DNA of 64,000 nt from assembly GCA_963921425.1 (NCBI GenBank), contig OY992836.1:18865614-18929613 (forward strand), written 5' to 3'. How positions within the stretch are numbered: the stretch's first letter is position 1; the number at the start of each line of letters is the position of its first letter. Source of the DNA: Dryas octopetala. Lineage: Eukaryota; Streptophyta; Magnoliopsida; Rosales; Rosaceae. The notes under the pieces were generated by a model that was not told where the DNA came from, made no database searches, and was given only the letters and a program-made list of their open reading frames with translations. The position numbers and the translations under genes are program-made. Positions 49,796 through 63,189 of the stretch are shown here, in pieces.

Positions 49796-52700
49796 CTTTA
49801 TTAGCCAGAACCTATAGAGGTTATGCATTAAGGTACAAAGAGGAATCAAGAGTCTTTTGGTCAAGTTCTGCTTGACTATAGTCATGGAGAAACTTCTTGG
49901 AACCCTTAATGAGATAGATTGTTATTTTGGTCTGGTCTGCAAACTTTTTTCTTCTATGAGCACTGACTTTCCATGCCCATGACTAGGTATGGTTGCAATG
50001 TTTCAGAATGTTTGTATCTTGGTTGATGTACTTTAATTTGCTGCCATGGAGGGTTATGTTACTATGTCGTGTCCATAACAAATTAATTTCTAATTTTGTA
50101 TCACATCACTTGGCTTCAATGAAGTTAAATATGTTCAATTGTAATACCTAGATTATTGTTTGATAAGTTCCAGGGTTTTCTAATTTGTATTTTTGAAATT
50201 CTGATTCAAAATTTGGACTTTTGACAGGATGTTTATTGATACCTGCAAAAGGCTGAGGATTATGAAGAGCTCAGATGCCATAGGCCTAGGTGCGTATATT
50301 ATGCATCTCATTGATTATCTTCAATCATGATCTCTTTCGGTATTAAAACTGCATTTCCCCCTCCCACAATTGAGATATGTGCTCTACTGCTTTTATTCTA
50401 CAGAATCCCACATACAACATAAATTAGTCCGAGTTGTAGTTATAACAATAAATTTTGAATTTTACCTTGCCATTACTGCACTAATAGAACTAATTAGTTG
50501 CTTAACTAATGTCTTTATGGTGTCATAAATGCTCACTCTTGCAATGTATGTCTGGTATATTCACTTTTAGCAGAATTACTATGTATTTATCCAGTTTTTG
50601 CATTATAACATAGTGCATAAGAATTTAATCTGGTCTCAATAAACTTTGTTGTTCTAAGCATCAAATGGTAATTCTATTAAATTATGTGTTTTGTGCATGT
50701 GTGTGTGGATGAGTTTAGTTCCAGAAGGAAACTTTTCACAAGTAGTCTTCATTTCCATTTTTTTTTTTTAATTGATTCACCATTTAGCTAGATATGTTTG
50801 AGAGAATTTTTTTTGATGGATTGCATTTTCATTCTGTAGTTGTAATTTTGTATTTCTCTATAATATTTCTCCATCTATTGCAAGTTTGCAACTCTCTAGG
50901 CCTCATCAATGGGTTGGAGTGGTCCATCAGAAATGAGGGTTCAGGCCTCATCATGTCTACAGCCCTAAACTTGGGTCACAGGTCATGGGTGGCTTGTAGC
51001 AGGGTCAGCCCATGAATTGTGGGGCTGCATGCTAGCCGACGGTCTGATTTTAATAATAAAATCGAAATAAGAAAATTAAATAAAATTAGTTAAACTAAAA
51101 GTTCAATAAATTTTTTTTGAATTTTATGTATTGAGTCAAAATAAATACTTTTTTCAGTCTTTTGGCTAGAAAGGGGATTCTATGAACACCCAAGGAGTTA
51201 AATTTCGAAATTTTAGGTGAAATTTGGCCGAAAATTTCGTTTTTCAGGGCCATCGAAATTTTATCACATGTTCATCCATTTTTCGTCAAATTTTGACGAA
51301 ATTATCGAAATTTCGAGGCATCTTCACAGCATCTTTTGGTGAATTTGAGCGAAATTTCGCCAAAATTTCGATCAAATTCACAAACCCAGGGGAGAAAAGA
51401 GATCGTCCATTTTCCCCTAAAGGTTCTAAAAAAAAGGGGAAGGAGAGGTGTTTTTATTGACTGGGGAAGAAAGGGGACGAGAAGAGATTAGAGAGAGAAG
51501 AAGTCGGGGGAGAGAAGAGATTGGGGAGGAAGAGAGGGAGATTGGAGAAGGAGAAAGGAGGAACAGATCTGGGAGGGAGAGGGAGGAGAAAGAAGAAATC
51601 AGGGAGGGAGGGCGTATTGGGAGGGAGAAAGAGAAGATGAGAAGAACTAAGAGGAATAGGAGAGTGGGAACAAATAATTAGAATTGCGATTCATAACTAC
51701 AATACGAGTACACAACAAGTTTGCACTGTTTTTTTTTTCAGGAAAAGCACGGAAATTTTGCTCTTATGTATCAATTATTTGCATTTCGTAACTCAAGTCT
51801 TCTATTTTTATAGTATTGATTTTATATGCATTTAAGTTGCATATAATTTTATTGTCCTTCTTAGAAGGAATTGGGAAACAGTCAAACAGGGATTATGGAA
51901 GGGTTGTTTGCATGCTGGCCCTTAGGCCATACCTTGCAGGTCTGCCCTCGTTGTATGAGTTTCGGGTAGGTGCCCTATTAATGGTTTTGGGCCGAGCTTA
52001 AAACCTGCTGAGGCTATTACTCCCATAATGTGTTTGAAAATTGTTAAACCCATAAGTAGAACTTATCTTTGCAAAACCAGCTTATAACAAAAGGGTGCCC
52101 AGTGGCTTGTATTCTAAATATTCCAAGAGTACACACACTCCATCTTCATTTCTAACAACTAATCCCACATCGCCTGGTTACCTTTGCAATATGTAGTATA
52201 TAATCACATGGACGCCCTTTCCTTGTAAATCGGTTTTACACATGTAACTTTTCTTTTTCCAATTATTTCCTCTAGAGTTTGATAATTATCTACATTTATT
52301 AAAATTAATGATAAAAAAGAAGGGAGCCATAGTAAAGAAATATATGTATAAAAATTTCTAGAGTTTTTTTTTAAATGCATTTCATAATAGAGTTCCTGAA
52401 GTTTGATAAAATAAAATGTTTTTTGACATCTCATAGTCCCTTTTGTTATGAATAGGTTTTTTTGCTAAATATCCGACCATAAGATGGTGAAAATTAGATA
52501 CATTTTGGATTGCAGTTGAGATCTAATTCTAGAATGGGGTTATGAGGGCTCTCTTTTTTAATTGCAAAATTAAGTAGTACTGCATTCTATTATCCTGTCA
52601 GATGGCCAATTTTCAACCTTATGCGGGTTTCTGTATAAGAGTATGTAGACTGGTTGAGCAGTGCATGTTGGTGTGTTCAAATTTAGCATATGCAAATTTC

Positions 52701-52850
52701 CTGTTGGCTAAATCTGATTATAAGCAAGTTTGATTGATTCTCATCGATTCTTATTTTATTATATATATATATTAATTTGTTTATGTATTGACTTATTTTG
52801 GTTTTATGTCAGCTCCAAGGGCCATGGAGAAGTGCAGGAACAGGAACTAG
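47103..52850 (+). CDS. IAA9: Aux/IAA auxin-response repressor, IAA8/IAA9 type (six coding exons)
   Basis: Exons 47103-47510, 47600-47823, 47917-48143, 48282-48420, 50228-50289 and 52813-52850 join to 1098 bp, 365 residues, with every junction in frame. Domain I carries the EAR repression motif LRLGLP (about 73-78) that recruits TOPLESS. KRGFSD is at 124-129. The degron [12 protein letters not shown] (215-226) binds TIR1/AFB receptors with auxin and marks the protein for ubiquitination. The PB1 region (247-350) has the conserved lysine in [17 protein letters not shown] and the acidic [13 protein letters not shown] face used to pair with auxin response factors. It ends MEKCRNRN. The long N-terminus (MSPPLLG, then [19 protein letters not shown]) marks the IAA8/IAA9 subgroup. 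Introns 4 (1.8 kb) and 5 (2.5 kb) are swollen by transposon DNA. The symbol is by subgroup and gene order; IAA8 is the alternative. Confidence 0.95.
48474..49034. mobile_element. MULE-type MITE in IAA intron 4
   Basis: The element starts GGCTTATTATTTGGTTTAC and ends with its inverse, GTAAACCAAATAATAAGCC. It is flanked by a perfect 9-bp direct repeat, TTTTTCTAA (48465-48473 and 49035-49043). The arms are long, about 240 bp each, and imperfectly paired (TTTCGTTTCAC/GTGAGACGAAA, CTAGTACTAATTTACTATGG and its inverse), so the 561-bp element folds on itself. The 9-bp duplication is typical of Mutator-like elements. It encodes nothing and begins 53 bp after the exon 4 donor. Confidence 0.92.
49749..49795. 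repeat. GA microsatellite in IAA intron 4
   Basis: About 46 bp of uninterrupted (GA)n, the third GA tract in this window. The opposite-strand Ser-Leu ORF over it is an artefact. Confidence 0.9.
50893..52020. mobile_element. Unclassified transposon-like DNA in IAA intron 5
   Basis: The stretch differs from its surroundings: GGCCTCATCA repeats at its left (50899 and 50945), AAATTTCG/CGAAATTT words repeat about ten times over 51200-51375, a purine-rich GGAGAGA tract covers 51430-51670, and GGCCCTTAGGCC/GGGCCGAGC words occur near 51918-52000. No transposase, reverse transcriptase or clear terminal repeat was found, so the class and ends are open. Confidence 0.4.
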
Positions 52851-53240
52851 CCAGTCATATGTATTGTGATGCCTTCCATCCAGCAATCTATGGATTTGGA
52901 ATGAAGGCAAGGCCTAAAACCATGCGGATATAATTTGGAGTGCAAGGATTTGTAGAGTACTGGGCTGGACAGGACATCACGGGTGGCTGCTTTTATCATT
53001 TTATTACTACGTCTGTGTTTTTTGTTTGCTATGGAGTCATGTTTCTGTGAGGCTCTGCTTCTAACTTGTTGATGCTATTAAAACTACTGAAACTCAAGAC
53101 CTTTGCAGTTCTATGTGGGCAGGCTCCTGTTTCCATACAGAATCCTTAAGTATGTAAAGTGCCATTGTTTGTGAACTTTGTTATGTATGGGTGTGATGAT
53201 CTAGGACCTCCTAGTTATCTGTCATTCTGACTGATTTCGC
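52851..53240 (+). other. Probable 3' untranslated region of the IAA gene
   Basis: Mixed-composition sequence following the TAG at 52848-52850, consistent with the few-hundred-base 3' ends of Aux/IAA transcripts. The exact poly(A) site is not visible. Confidence 0.5.
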
Positions 53241-56125
53241 ATTTAGTTGTTTGTGGCTTTGTGTCTCCCTGTTTTCTTTCACCTATCATTTCCTTGGTTA
53301 TCTGCATATCTGAAAGCATTTATATAATCAAACATTTGAGCACTTCTTGCAATGGTGGGTTATCTGTGTAGCCCAAAACTCAAGCTAGGTGCTGAACTGA
53401 AGTTTTTGAATGATGTGGAAAGTAGTGCTAAGGTCATCAAATTTGTTCATAGAAAATGATGTGATGGTGTTTCATTTATTCAATCTCGCTTTAGTCTAAA
53501 CTTTACTTATCTCTAACAAGATGTTGATATGTCTGTCGACATATGATTTGGTGAAAAGTTTGGTGATCAAATTTGGTAACCCTAACTTTTTTAATGCGAA
53601 TTAGAGTTTCAGCTACAAGCACCCCATATTATAGGGTCTATAGTCTGTGCTTACATTATGCAGATATTGCCAGCCCCTTCACCCTTAGATACTGCAAAGA
53701 GTACTCAGGCCAAGCAGGCATGCATGTGCTGTTGGGGCGTATGGAGCCTTACCATGATCTCTCTTTTGCATAGAAGTGTTTGTATTTATTCAGAGATCAC
53801 TTTGCTGAAGGGCATGTTGTGGTACTGTGTTTTTTCTTTAATAAATGGGGGCCAATGACCCAAAACCAAACAACTAGAGAGTAGAGACAAATACTCCTGG
53901 GCCTAGAGCCTCTATATAAATTCCCAAAACTTCTGTTTGATATTATTGTGTTGTTTTTTATGTTTTGCTTTGTTTATATATTTGAACACGATAAGTTAAT
54001 GAGTTGTGTTTCACTGTTTCCCAAAAAAAAAAAAAAAAGAGTTAACGAGTTGTGTTTGTGTAATTTTTAAAAGTGAAAAGTTTTCAGCTAGTTATTAATT
54101 TACTGGTATTTCGAAAAGGTTTTAACTTGTATCTAACTATCTATATATGTACATTGAACTATAGGAAATATCTATGTAACTAGTTCTCATGCACAAGTAT
54201 GTGAAGGCCTAAGGGGCAGTGCATCCAGTCACCAAATAATGTTCCATTGATGAACTGGGTCCCTCATCCCATTTCTTCTATTATCTTAGACAATATTATA
54301 GCTTTCGACAAAATCTTTGCCTTCTTGAAATTCGTTTCAGCTGAGTAGATCTTTCTTTGTTTCTCTTTATCTTGTAAAACAGTAGTTGCTCTATTAATTG
54401 GCTGCTTCTATCATGACCAAAATTATTTGTCTCAGTACTTATGGCTGGTACAACAACAAGCCACTTGAAAGTCACCTTTGATCTATGTATGTATGATTCA
54501 TCTAATAAGCTGGCACATGCTTTGCTATCGGTTATACCGTTATAGTGACAAGTTGAAGTAAGAATATACATAGTTAAATGGTTAACTGGAGGAATATATA
54601 TGAACGAAAATGTTGTTTTACCATACAATCTGGCATATTATATTATCAAATTAAATAATTATTAATCAAGTAAGCTTAGGTGTAGATGTACAATTCTAAT
54701 TCTTATTCATGATATATAAATAAAACATGTCAGATATCTAATTATTTTTATATTACTATATATACATATTTTAAATGAGATGCTCAAGTTAATTTTTTAT
54801 TATAATATATATGCTCAATTGATATTGATTGTATAAGTTTGTGGCCGCATTAGAAGAACCCACATCAACTCCTGAGTCCTGACATTCAGTTAATCTGTCC
54901 TTATTTATAATGTCAATTTTTTGCCTTTCCCTCTCATGTTGTTCTGCCACACATTTCTCAGTTCATGACTGCAGACTGCAGGGATCAAAAGTTCAAAACC
55001 CATTACCTGCAGCCTCCAATCCTGAAATCCATGCCCATTCCTCCAATTACTAATTACCAAAAATTAAAGAGACATCTAGACTTGGGGCCTACCGTACACT
55101 TTTTGGAAATCAACAAGAAAGTTAAGCATATCTTACATGCATTTTGAACCTAAAATCTCTCACAATTAAACTCTCATAGGATGTTAGACAATTACTAAAA
55201 CCCAGAAATTTAGTAGAAAATAAACGAATAATGTATTCCTAAGCGTAATATAATGACTACATTGATAATGCATTAGTGAGAAAAGTCAGCTAGAGTAGAA
55301 AAACAATGTCTCTGCATTGATCAATGATTCAATGCAATAGTCAGAAAAGTAAGAAGGATATCAGATCTTTCGGTTACTATTTATAAAATAAAAGATATGA
55401 TTTCAGGGAGTTGGAGTTGTTAGAAAAAGTTAGTTGGAATTAAATTCAAAAAAGAGGGGTTGAATTTGAAAATTTTCTTTTTTGATTATCACGATTGTTA
55501 ATTGCCACCTTCTGCTTTCATAGTGGGTGCTTTGACTGATCTCATATGAGCATGATTGTTGTCGTTTAATTAATACATTCATGATTATATTAATTAATAC
55601 ATTAATGTGTATATTGGTTTTATATAAACAGTCTCCATGTAAGGCACGTTGCATGACTGTATCCTCAATGATTTATTATTAATTAAGCAGTAAAAATAAT
55701 ACTACGTACTCGATCGGAAATGAAAAATATGCACACACAAAAGAAAAACAATACTATTTAGAAATTTGCCTCCATGATTAGAAAGGTGCACAGAGACGCC
55801 ACATATAGAAATGGAGGCAGTAAGGCCAGAATTTAATCATAATGGATACATGATAAAGAACAACCAATTGTCATTCATATGAATTCAAACTCTTAAATAT
55901 GATTTTAGATATTTTCCATTATTTTCAATCTGCATATGAATTCGAACTTAAATGGCCAAGACTGCGAGTTACAATAGAAGAGAGATAACCAACATCAAAC
56001 CAAATGATCGAGTTAATTTGTCCTAGGGATTAAGTCTATAATCTTAAACCAATATTAATTTAATCATGCTCTTGTTTTGCCTGAACAAAGTATATATTCA
56101 ATGACCAAAGTGCTATTTGGAATAA
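53241..56125. other. Intergenic DNA, nothing recognised
   Basis: Only short unrelated ORFs. AT-rich from about 54600. No RNA gene or transposon ends recognised. Confidence 0.5.
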
Positions 56126-56820
56126 ACGCCAAGTGTTATTTTAAGATGGCAGAGTGAGTACCTATTGTGTTAATTAAAAAAGAAAAATTCTGTTTTCATT
56201 TCTTGTGAGTACCTTTTTTAGGTTGTATTTTTTAATTTTTAGTGTCCAATGTATGAATGCCACGTAAAATGGTATGAAATTGTGGTATAAAAATGTGGTA
56301 AGTGTAACATTACTGTAACATGCTTTTCTTTATAGCAAAATAAGAAAAATTTGTAACAAATGGTTGAAATAAGTTCATGCATGAAGAATTGTCATGGAAG
56401 TAACACCAAGTGCTATTGTAGATAGCAAATCGGTTACCTATTTATGTTGGTATTCTTTAGCTACTGGTGCTGTGATTTAGTTACAGTGTGTCGTTTACCG
56501 AAAATGATAAATTGCGTAGAGAAAATGGTAACATGCTTATCTTTGTAGTAGATTAAGAAAATTTTGTAACATATGATTTAGATAAGTTCAATCTTGAAGA
56601 AATTACATGAAATTAATGCCAAGTATTGAGCACAAAAAAAAAACGCCAAGTATTATTGTGGGCAGCAAATTAACTACCTATTATTTATTTATTTATATTT
56701 TTGAAAAAAATAAACCACTCCGTTATGGTGTACATTGCCGTGTATTGGAGATGGCAAATTGCACATAAAAACTACCAAAGATGATTATCTTTATGGTAGA
56801 TTAAGAAAAGCTTAATGTTG
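56126..56820. repeat. Degenerate tandem repeat, three units of about 180-280 bp
   Basis: Units start near 56126, 56404 and 56642. Each opens with (G)CCAAGT(G/A)(T/C)TATT, then a GGCAGAGT/GATAGCAAAT/GGCAGCAAAT word and TACCTAT. It later has GTAACATGCTT(T/A)TCTTT or TGATTATCTTTATGG, then TA(G)ATTAAGAAAA, and in units 1 and 2 TTTGTAACA, ATAAGTTCA and TGAAGAA. The order of words is kept in the units, which supports an old satellite-like or duplicated element. No protein frame is shared. Confidence 0.65.
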
Positions 56821-59800
56821 TCTTTTGGTGAGCACAAGCTTAATTTTCAATTAGCTTAATAAGTGTAAGTGCAAGCTTAAAATGTAAATATGTAATTGTG
56901 AAAAGTTTTATTCATTTATTTGTAATTAACCTTTTTAATTATAACCCATATGATCACTGTATTGTAATTTTTTCAGCTCTAAACGACATATCAGGACCTA
57001 ATAACCCAATTCATTTTGGTTATATATATGCATCATAGTCAAACTCAGCCCAACTTTATATCAATCCCTTCACACACACATATATACAAAACCGACCTAT
57101 ATATCTCACAATTCAATGAATTGTTTTATGCTAGCTTTGGACATAAAGGGCTTGTTATAATTAATTGCTTTTTCTAATCAGAAGTCATGTTATAATTAAA
57201 AACATGGATGGCAGTATGGCACATATGGTTGTTAACTTATAATTAGGGGATTCTTGCAGTAATGACTTGGGATCAGTTTGAAACATGTGGCCCAATAATT
57301 AATGCTAATTAACATTTCAACAGCCAGCCTGAAGTTGATCATGCTCATGTCATTATTATTATTATTTTCATCCCATTCAAGTCTTCATCTTAATTAATAA
57401 ATTGCTTATATACTTTAAAATTAAATGCACTTAGATATCCCTTTTAAAATTCATCACCCACGTGCCTTAGTAGCCTTACCAACCAATTACTCTCAGTTTC
57501 AACTAACTATATAGAATTCCACAACCAACTGCTCATTTCAATTATAAAAATCCTTTCAATAATCAGTTGAGTTTCCTTGCTAATTATTGTTTTGTAATAT
57601 AAGTTCATTTATTTAATAGTGGACATCAGTTTCATCAGTCTCACACTTTGACTAAGGTAATTGAGAGTATAAAATTTTATATCTTGAACATAATTTTTGT
57701 GTTATAGGTAATTAGTGTTGGATGCTCTAATTTCATAACATTGTTTTAACATCATAACAGATGATTCATGTCCTATGCTTAACATTCATGTTATGTAGAT
57801 TAAAGAGGTTCAATGGACTAATTCAAAAGGTTTTGTTGATCAATGCAATGTGATGGGATCTCTCTTAATTAGCAAGTTGCAGGCAACACAAATCCGAAAC
57901 TTTGGAGTTTGCAAAATGCATGATGGGATCTTTTCCATATGGGGGTGTCCCATTATGTCATGTGCTATGTGGGCATTTCCTAAATCATGAAAGTGATTCA
58001 GGATTCGATCCTGTATTATATATTTAATTATATATAGCTACTCGCTCAAGTTGCCTAGTAAATATTCTTGCTTCCTGCGACAAACACCTGTTATTTGGAT
58101 TTTTCTTGCTTTTTTGGACTAAAAAGTACTAACACGACACCGTAATACGACTTCAACTTATCACATGCAATATAAATTGAACTCAACAAAACATGCTAAT
58201 ACAATTAACTCTAGTTTTGACACGACAGATTAACCGGTTGAAGTAAAATCTGCATACTATTTAACAAAATGCTTGCGTAGTAATTATATATAGAAAATAA
58301 AAATTATGGTAAGAACATTTTCTTTGAGAGATTTTATAATTAAATTTTAGAATCAACCCCTTCAAGATACAGTGATATATAGAAGATGTGGAGGATGTTG
58401 ACAACCTTTGTCTCTTCTCAGGCTGTTTTTTTTTTTTTTTTACTTTTATTTTAGAGTACTCTTTTAACTTTAGAAGAGAAATAGCACATGGCCAAAAAAA
58501 ATGAAGACAAATAGATCAATAATTAATTGGTTGTCTCTTCATAGACTCAAAGAATTATAAAAATAAGAGATATATATGATAAGCAGATGTTATTAAATAA
58601 GGAAAAGATTTGGATTTGACTATGGATCGAATTAGCTAGAAAGTCGATATTTGAAAATGCAAACGTTATATCTATTTGAAAATAATATATTGTACCAAGG
58701 TACCACCTGATCGAGCAAATAGATGAACCCAACTGATAATGAAGATTACAAATTTACAACTAAGGAACACTTTTTTTGGATGAAATTGTGATTTTATTCA
58801 TGCAATACCAAAGTATACAGCTTCAGATTCAGATAGCGATGAAGGCATTACATCAAACCAAAAATAAACACCAACATGAGATTTAGTATATTGGGCTAGC
58901 AGCTAGCTTGTGAGCTACCTAATAAAGCAACTAAGTAGGAACACTTGAGATGGCCGACGATATTTTGAACTAAAACAAATCAATCATTGTAAATGTTGTT
59001 CGACTATTTTATTCATCTCTAGTAATATATATTATCATAATTGGGATATATATATATATATAATATATAACAGTACTCGCTCAGTCGCTCGTTACTTTTT
59101 CTTTAAAAAAAAGTGTTTTTCGATAGTTAATTAAGTTAAGCCTCTTAAATATGATCACAGGTGTTTCACCCTATTCAATATAAGTGGTCTATACTTATAT
59201 GGTTAAACATTGCCACACTTATGAGAGTGGGTTGAAAATATAAGACCCCATATTCAGAATTTTAATCTTTGCATTATAATATATAATATTTTGGACCATC
59301 TCCACCAATTATTAATTGATGTTAAATTAGATGTTCTAATTTTCAAGTACAAGAGTTCTATTTTCTTAGAATGAATTTTTTTTCCACTTATTTTTATTCA
59401 AGTTCATTTGAAATGGATGATGGATCCTATACTTTTTTTTTTTTTTGCTTTCATAATGTTTTGGAATTTTTATACCTTTCTACTCTTGCCAATACATCAA
59501 TCATTGTTTTCCAGCTGTTTTGGCTGGGGACAAGTTGAATTTTGAGAACTGAATTATAATTTTTTGTAATTAACGGTTAAACCATATGAAATGTTAACAT
59601 AATTTTATGAATTTATCCAAATTATCATACATGTACAATTGTTAATATAATATGATAAATTTAATATTTATGATTTAAGTAATTTTATACTACCATTTCA
59701 TCAGTTCACGGTGTTACCATCCAAGGCTTATAGGTTTATCTTGACACAAGTACACCAAAATGACTCTCCAAACTTGATCGCCAACCTTAGGAATAAGCCA

Positions 59801-62800
59801 AATTAACGATCTCTTATATATCAATTTTTTGCTAACATATAACAATTCATAGCTTCCACATGTAGATATTAATTTCAACTAATTTCACACGCTAATTCAA
59901 TTCGTTTATTGTTGTTTCTAGTTAGAATGATGATTTTAATATTTAACAAACAAGGTCTATATTTACAAAGCAATCTTTCTCAATTATTAAGCAAGATTGT
60001 GATGCATGTCTGTCCAAGGTTCTATAAATATTGGAAAGTCAATAAAAACTATATAATTAATTATTTGAAAGCCTTTAATAGGTCCTCCTCTTGTTTGTAT
60101 TTAGAAAGCGAAATCAATTGAAAACCGAAAGCGGACACAGATGTTGCTTAGAAGCTTTAGAACAAAAGCAAGGGAAGTAAGTAAAGAAGGAAATGGATTT
60201 AGAAGTTTCTCTCGAGACAAACAAAACCATCCCTTCATGATTGGTCGCTCTTAAATTCTTTTCGATGTGGGTCAACATGAGCTTTGAGTCTTTGACTGAA
60301 CAGAGTTGGATTAGTAGATTGTGCCACGTGGACATAGGGACACACACATTGCTGATGATAATGATGATGACATGGACATCCCACATGGTATGCTAGTGCC
60401 ACGTGGGCAAGTGTATCGGGTCCACGCGGGAAGATTATAGTTGGATCACAAAAACATAACTACCTCGGTATTCACAATTATGAGTGCTATGCATGCATTA
60501 AGTTGTTGACCAGAGCATACGTAATAACGACGAGACCAGTGGCCACTCTTAATTGGCCTTGCTTTGAGAATAAAATATTCTTCATATTCCTTCAGGATTC
60601 GTATTACCACTCTAGCGGGTTACTCACTCATCTTCAATGTTCCAAACACAACACACCATTTATTTTCTCATCCATTGCATCTCCACATCAAATTACATTT
60701 TAATTCTACTGCTTTTATATGCATATATAACTAGTTAAATTATGAAGGAGTTTTTTTACTTTTTATTATCAACAACCGACGTTTATAAGATTTAACTCAA
60801 AAATAATTTATTTTGTTAAAAAGAAACTAGACGTCGCCACTATATCAATAATTTATTTTAATAGAAGAGCTTCTTAAAATGAATTAGTTTTTTTAGTATT
60901 CTTTTTTTTCCTGTTACATTGAAGAAAATCATACTCTTAACCTAACTTAATCCAAACTTATATTATTCTCACAGTTTAAACTAATCCCAAAATGTTTAAA
61001 TGTAGCGAAACTTCATCTATGGAATTTGAATTCTCTGTTGATATATTTGATGTTGTTCTCGTACTTATATCTAAAATAACATTATCCTTTATTTCGCGTA
61101 GATGAGCTTGCCAAACACAATCCTATCCAGCCCACCACCAGTCTTAATGATATTCCATGTCAGCACTACCCCTTACGTAAGAGGCAAGCTATACATTGCA
61201 TGCTTGTTTATCCGTTTGGCACTACTTTGGCCTCTGTATGCACTTACAATAGTACTGCATACGCCAGTACATTAATTAATTACCCATTTCCAAGAGAATC
61301 AATATCTTGAGCAGATCATTGCAACAATTTCTTTCTCAAGGAGATTTGAGAATCAGACAAATTAAGTCCAACACCACACCCCCTATTTGAAACTTTCGAA
61401 AAATCCTAAGCTGTTTAGCCAATTATAACAACAAATCAAAATTAAACCCGCAGTGAAAACTTTCAAAGGGTTTGAGGACTTTGAGTGTTGTCTCCCAAAA
61501 CTAAAGCAATATTAAACAAAAGAAATGGGTGAAACAGCACTAAACATTAGTCAAGACCTACCCTGTAGCCCACCCATTTATCCAAAAACTGCCAAACAAA
61601 ACACATACACACTTATCTTCTACACGTAAGTGATCCACAACAAGAAATTCTGTAATCGATATTAGTAAACAAATTAAGTTAAAAACCACTTTTTACTTTG
61701 CCTAACTTGATTTGAAAAAACGTTAAAGTTGGTAATTAAAAACTGATTTAAGTTAAGATTAGATATCTCATATTTTAATATGGGGTTGACATTGACAAAG
61801 ACAAAACTCATTAATTCAAGCATTATAGGACTAGTTAATTAAAAACGTCAGCTATGGAAGCTAAGCTGCGTTGGACTGAGAGACCTATATGGAGGACCCC
61901 ACGTGAGGGGGGGTCGAAATTATTGACCAATTGATGACACATTCACTGTTTGCTGTCAAACTCACTCTGTGATGCTTTTTTGGGGAAGGTACTGGTTACT
62001 GTACTAGAGCCCAACGTATAGCCCTCTCAGCCCTCTGCGTGCGTGTGACAGTGTGAACCTTAAATATATAAATATTAATGGGTTCGCTAAATCTAAGTAC
62101 ACAAGTAATTTATTGGGAGTGGTTAGCTTTGGAGGCTTCTTGGGTACATTGGTTTCAATAATGCAGCTAGTAGACGATCCAGGCTGCTATTTATTTATGG
62201 TAGTTTAATTTTATGGGATTATGGTATAAAGGGGTCTCTGGCTTTTTTTGTCCTAAAAAATTACATATGTATGAGATTCGGCATCCCCTCTATAGTTATA
62301 TGACATAAAGGTTAAAGCTCAGAGTCTTCAAGTGCACAATGATTCAATGAGAGTCCAAATCAAATTTTGGGCAAATGAAAAAAAGAAAACAAGAAGAAAG
62401 AATACAAGTTTGACTGTAAACATAAAGGAAACAAAGAAAGGCTTCATGTACAAACGTAAGAAGGTTGAAAACTTAACCTTTAGAGAAGTAAATAAAAAGA
62501 TAAAAGAGGAAAAGGCATGCATATTATGTATTTCTGAACCACATATAATTTGTGAGATATAATGTGACATACGCATATAGCCATATATGGATACTTTTAA
62601 GTTTGTTCGGTTGAAAGTTGCAAAACGTTTAATATCCTTTTAGTTTTGTAGGGATGACACGTAGTCTGAATGAAAAAATTATGATGTTTTGAGTTGGTCT
62701 AACTCTAAGCCTTGAGTTACCCATTTTGAACGGATTCTAGTAGTCGGGTAGACATTTTAACTATTTTTGCTCCTACTAGTGAATATAACATACGTGTTTG

Positions 62801-63189
62801 TTCAGTAGTGAATATGTGAACATGCAGATTAGACGTATAATTCAATGGCTTAGCCATGCTGCTATTCAACCAAAATTAAAGAGGAGTTAGAAAATAAAGA
62901 GCTGGTAAACTCACATATATAGAAATTAAAATTGAAGTTAAGGCTTAGGTAACATCCTAAGGGTGCTATATTAACTCTAACTATATATATATATATACAC
63001 ATACGTGTGGACATACAAATAGGATGAATGTATTGACTCCAACCGTTTCTAGATCTAATTCTTATCAACTCATTTTCATTATTACAAAATTCCTCATCCG
63101 AATTCTTTAGCTTGTTTGGAATTTAATTGATATATGTTGCAAATTTTCGTAAGAGAGATGCAACAACTTAGAGATGGTGATCTGGCTAA
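56821..63189. other. AT-rich intergenic DNA, no gene recognised
   Basis: No credible ORF. A (TA)n run lies at 59046-59068. The segment 60130-60440 is richer in GC and holds two G-boxes. The segment 61850-62060 is also GC-richer and precedes an AATATATAAATATT stretch, so it could be a promoter, but no coding sequence follows. Confidence 0.4.
60325..60405. promoter_or_regulatory. Pair of GCCACGTGG G-boxes
   Basis: Perfect CACGTG sites at 60325-60330 and 60400-60405, both in a GCCACGTGG context bound by bZIP/bHLH factors. W-box-like TTGACT/GTCAAC words lie just before them (about 60269 and 60292). No adjacent gene start is visible. Confidence 0.4.
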
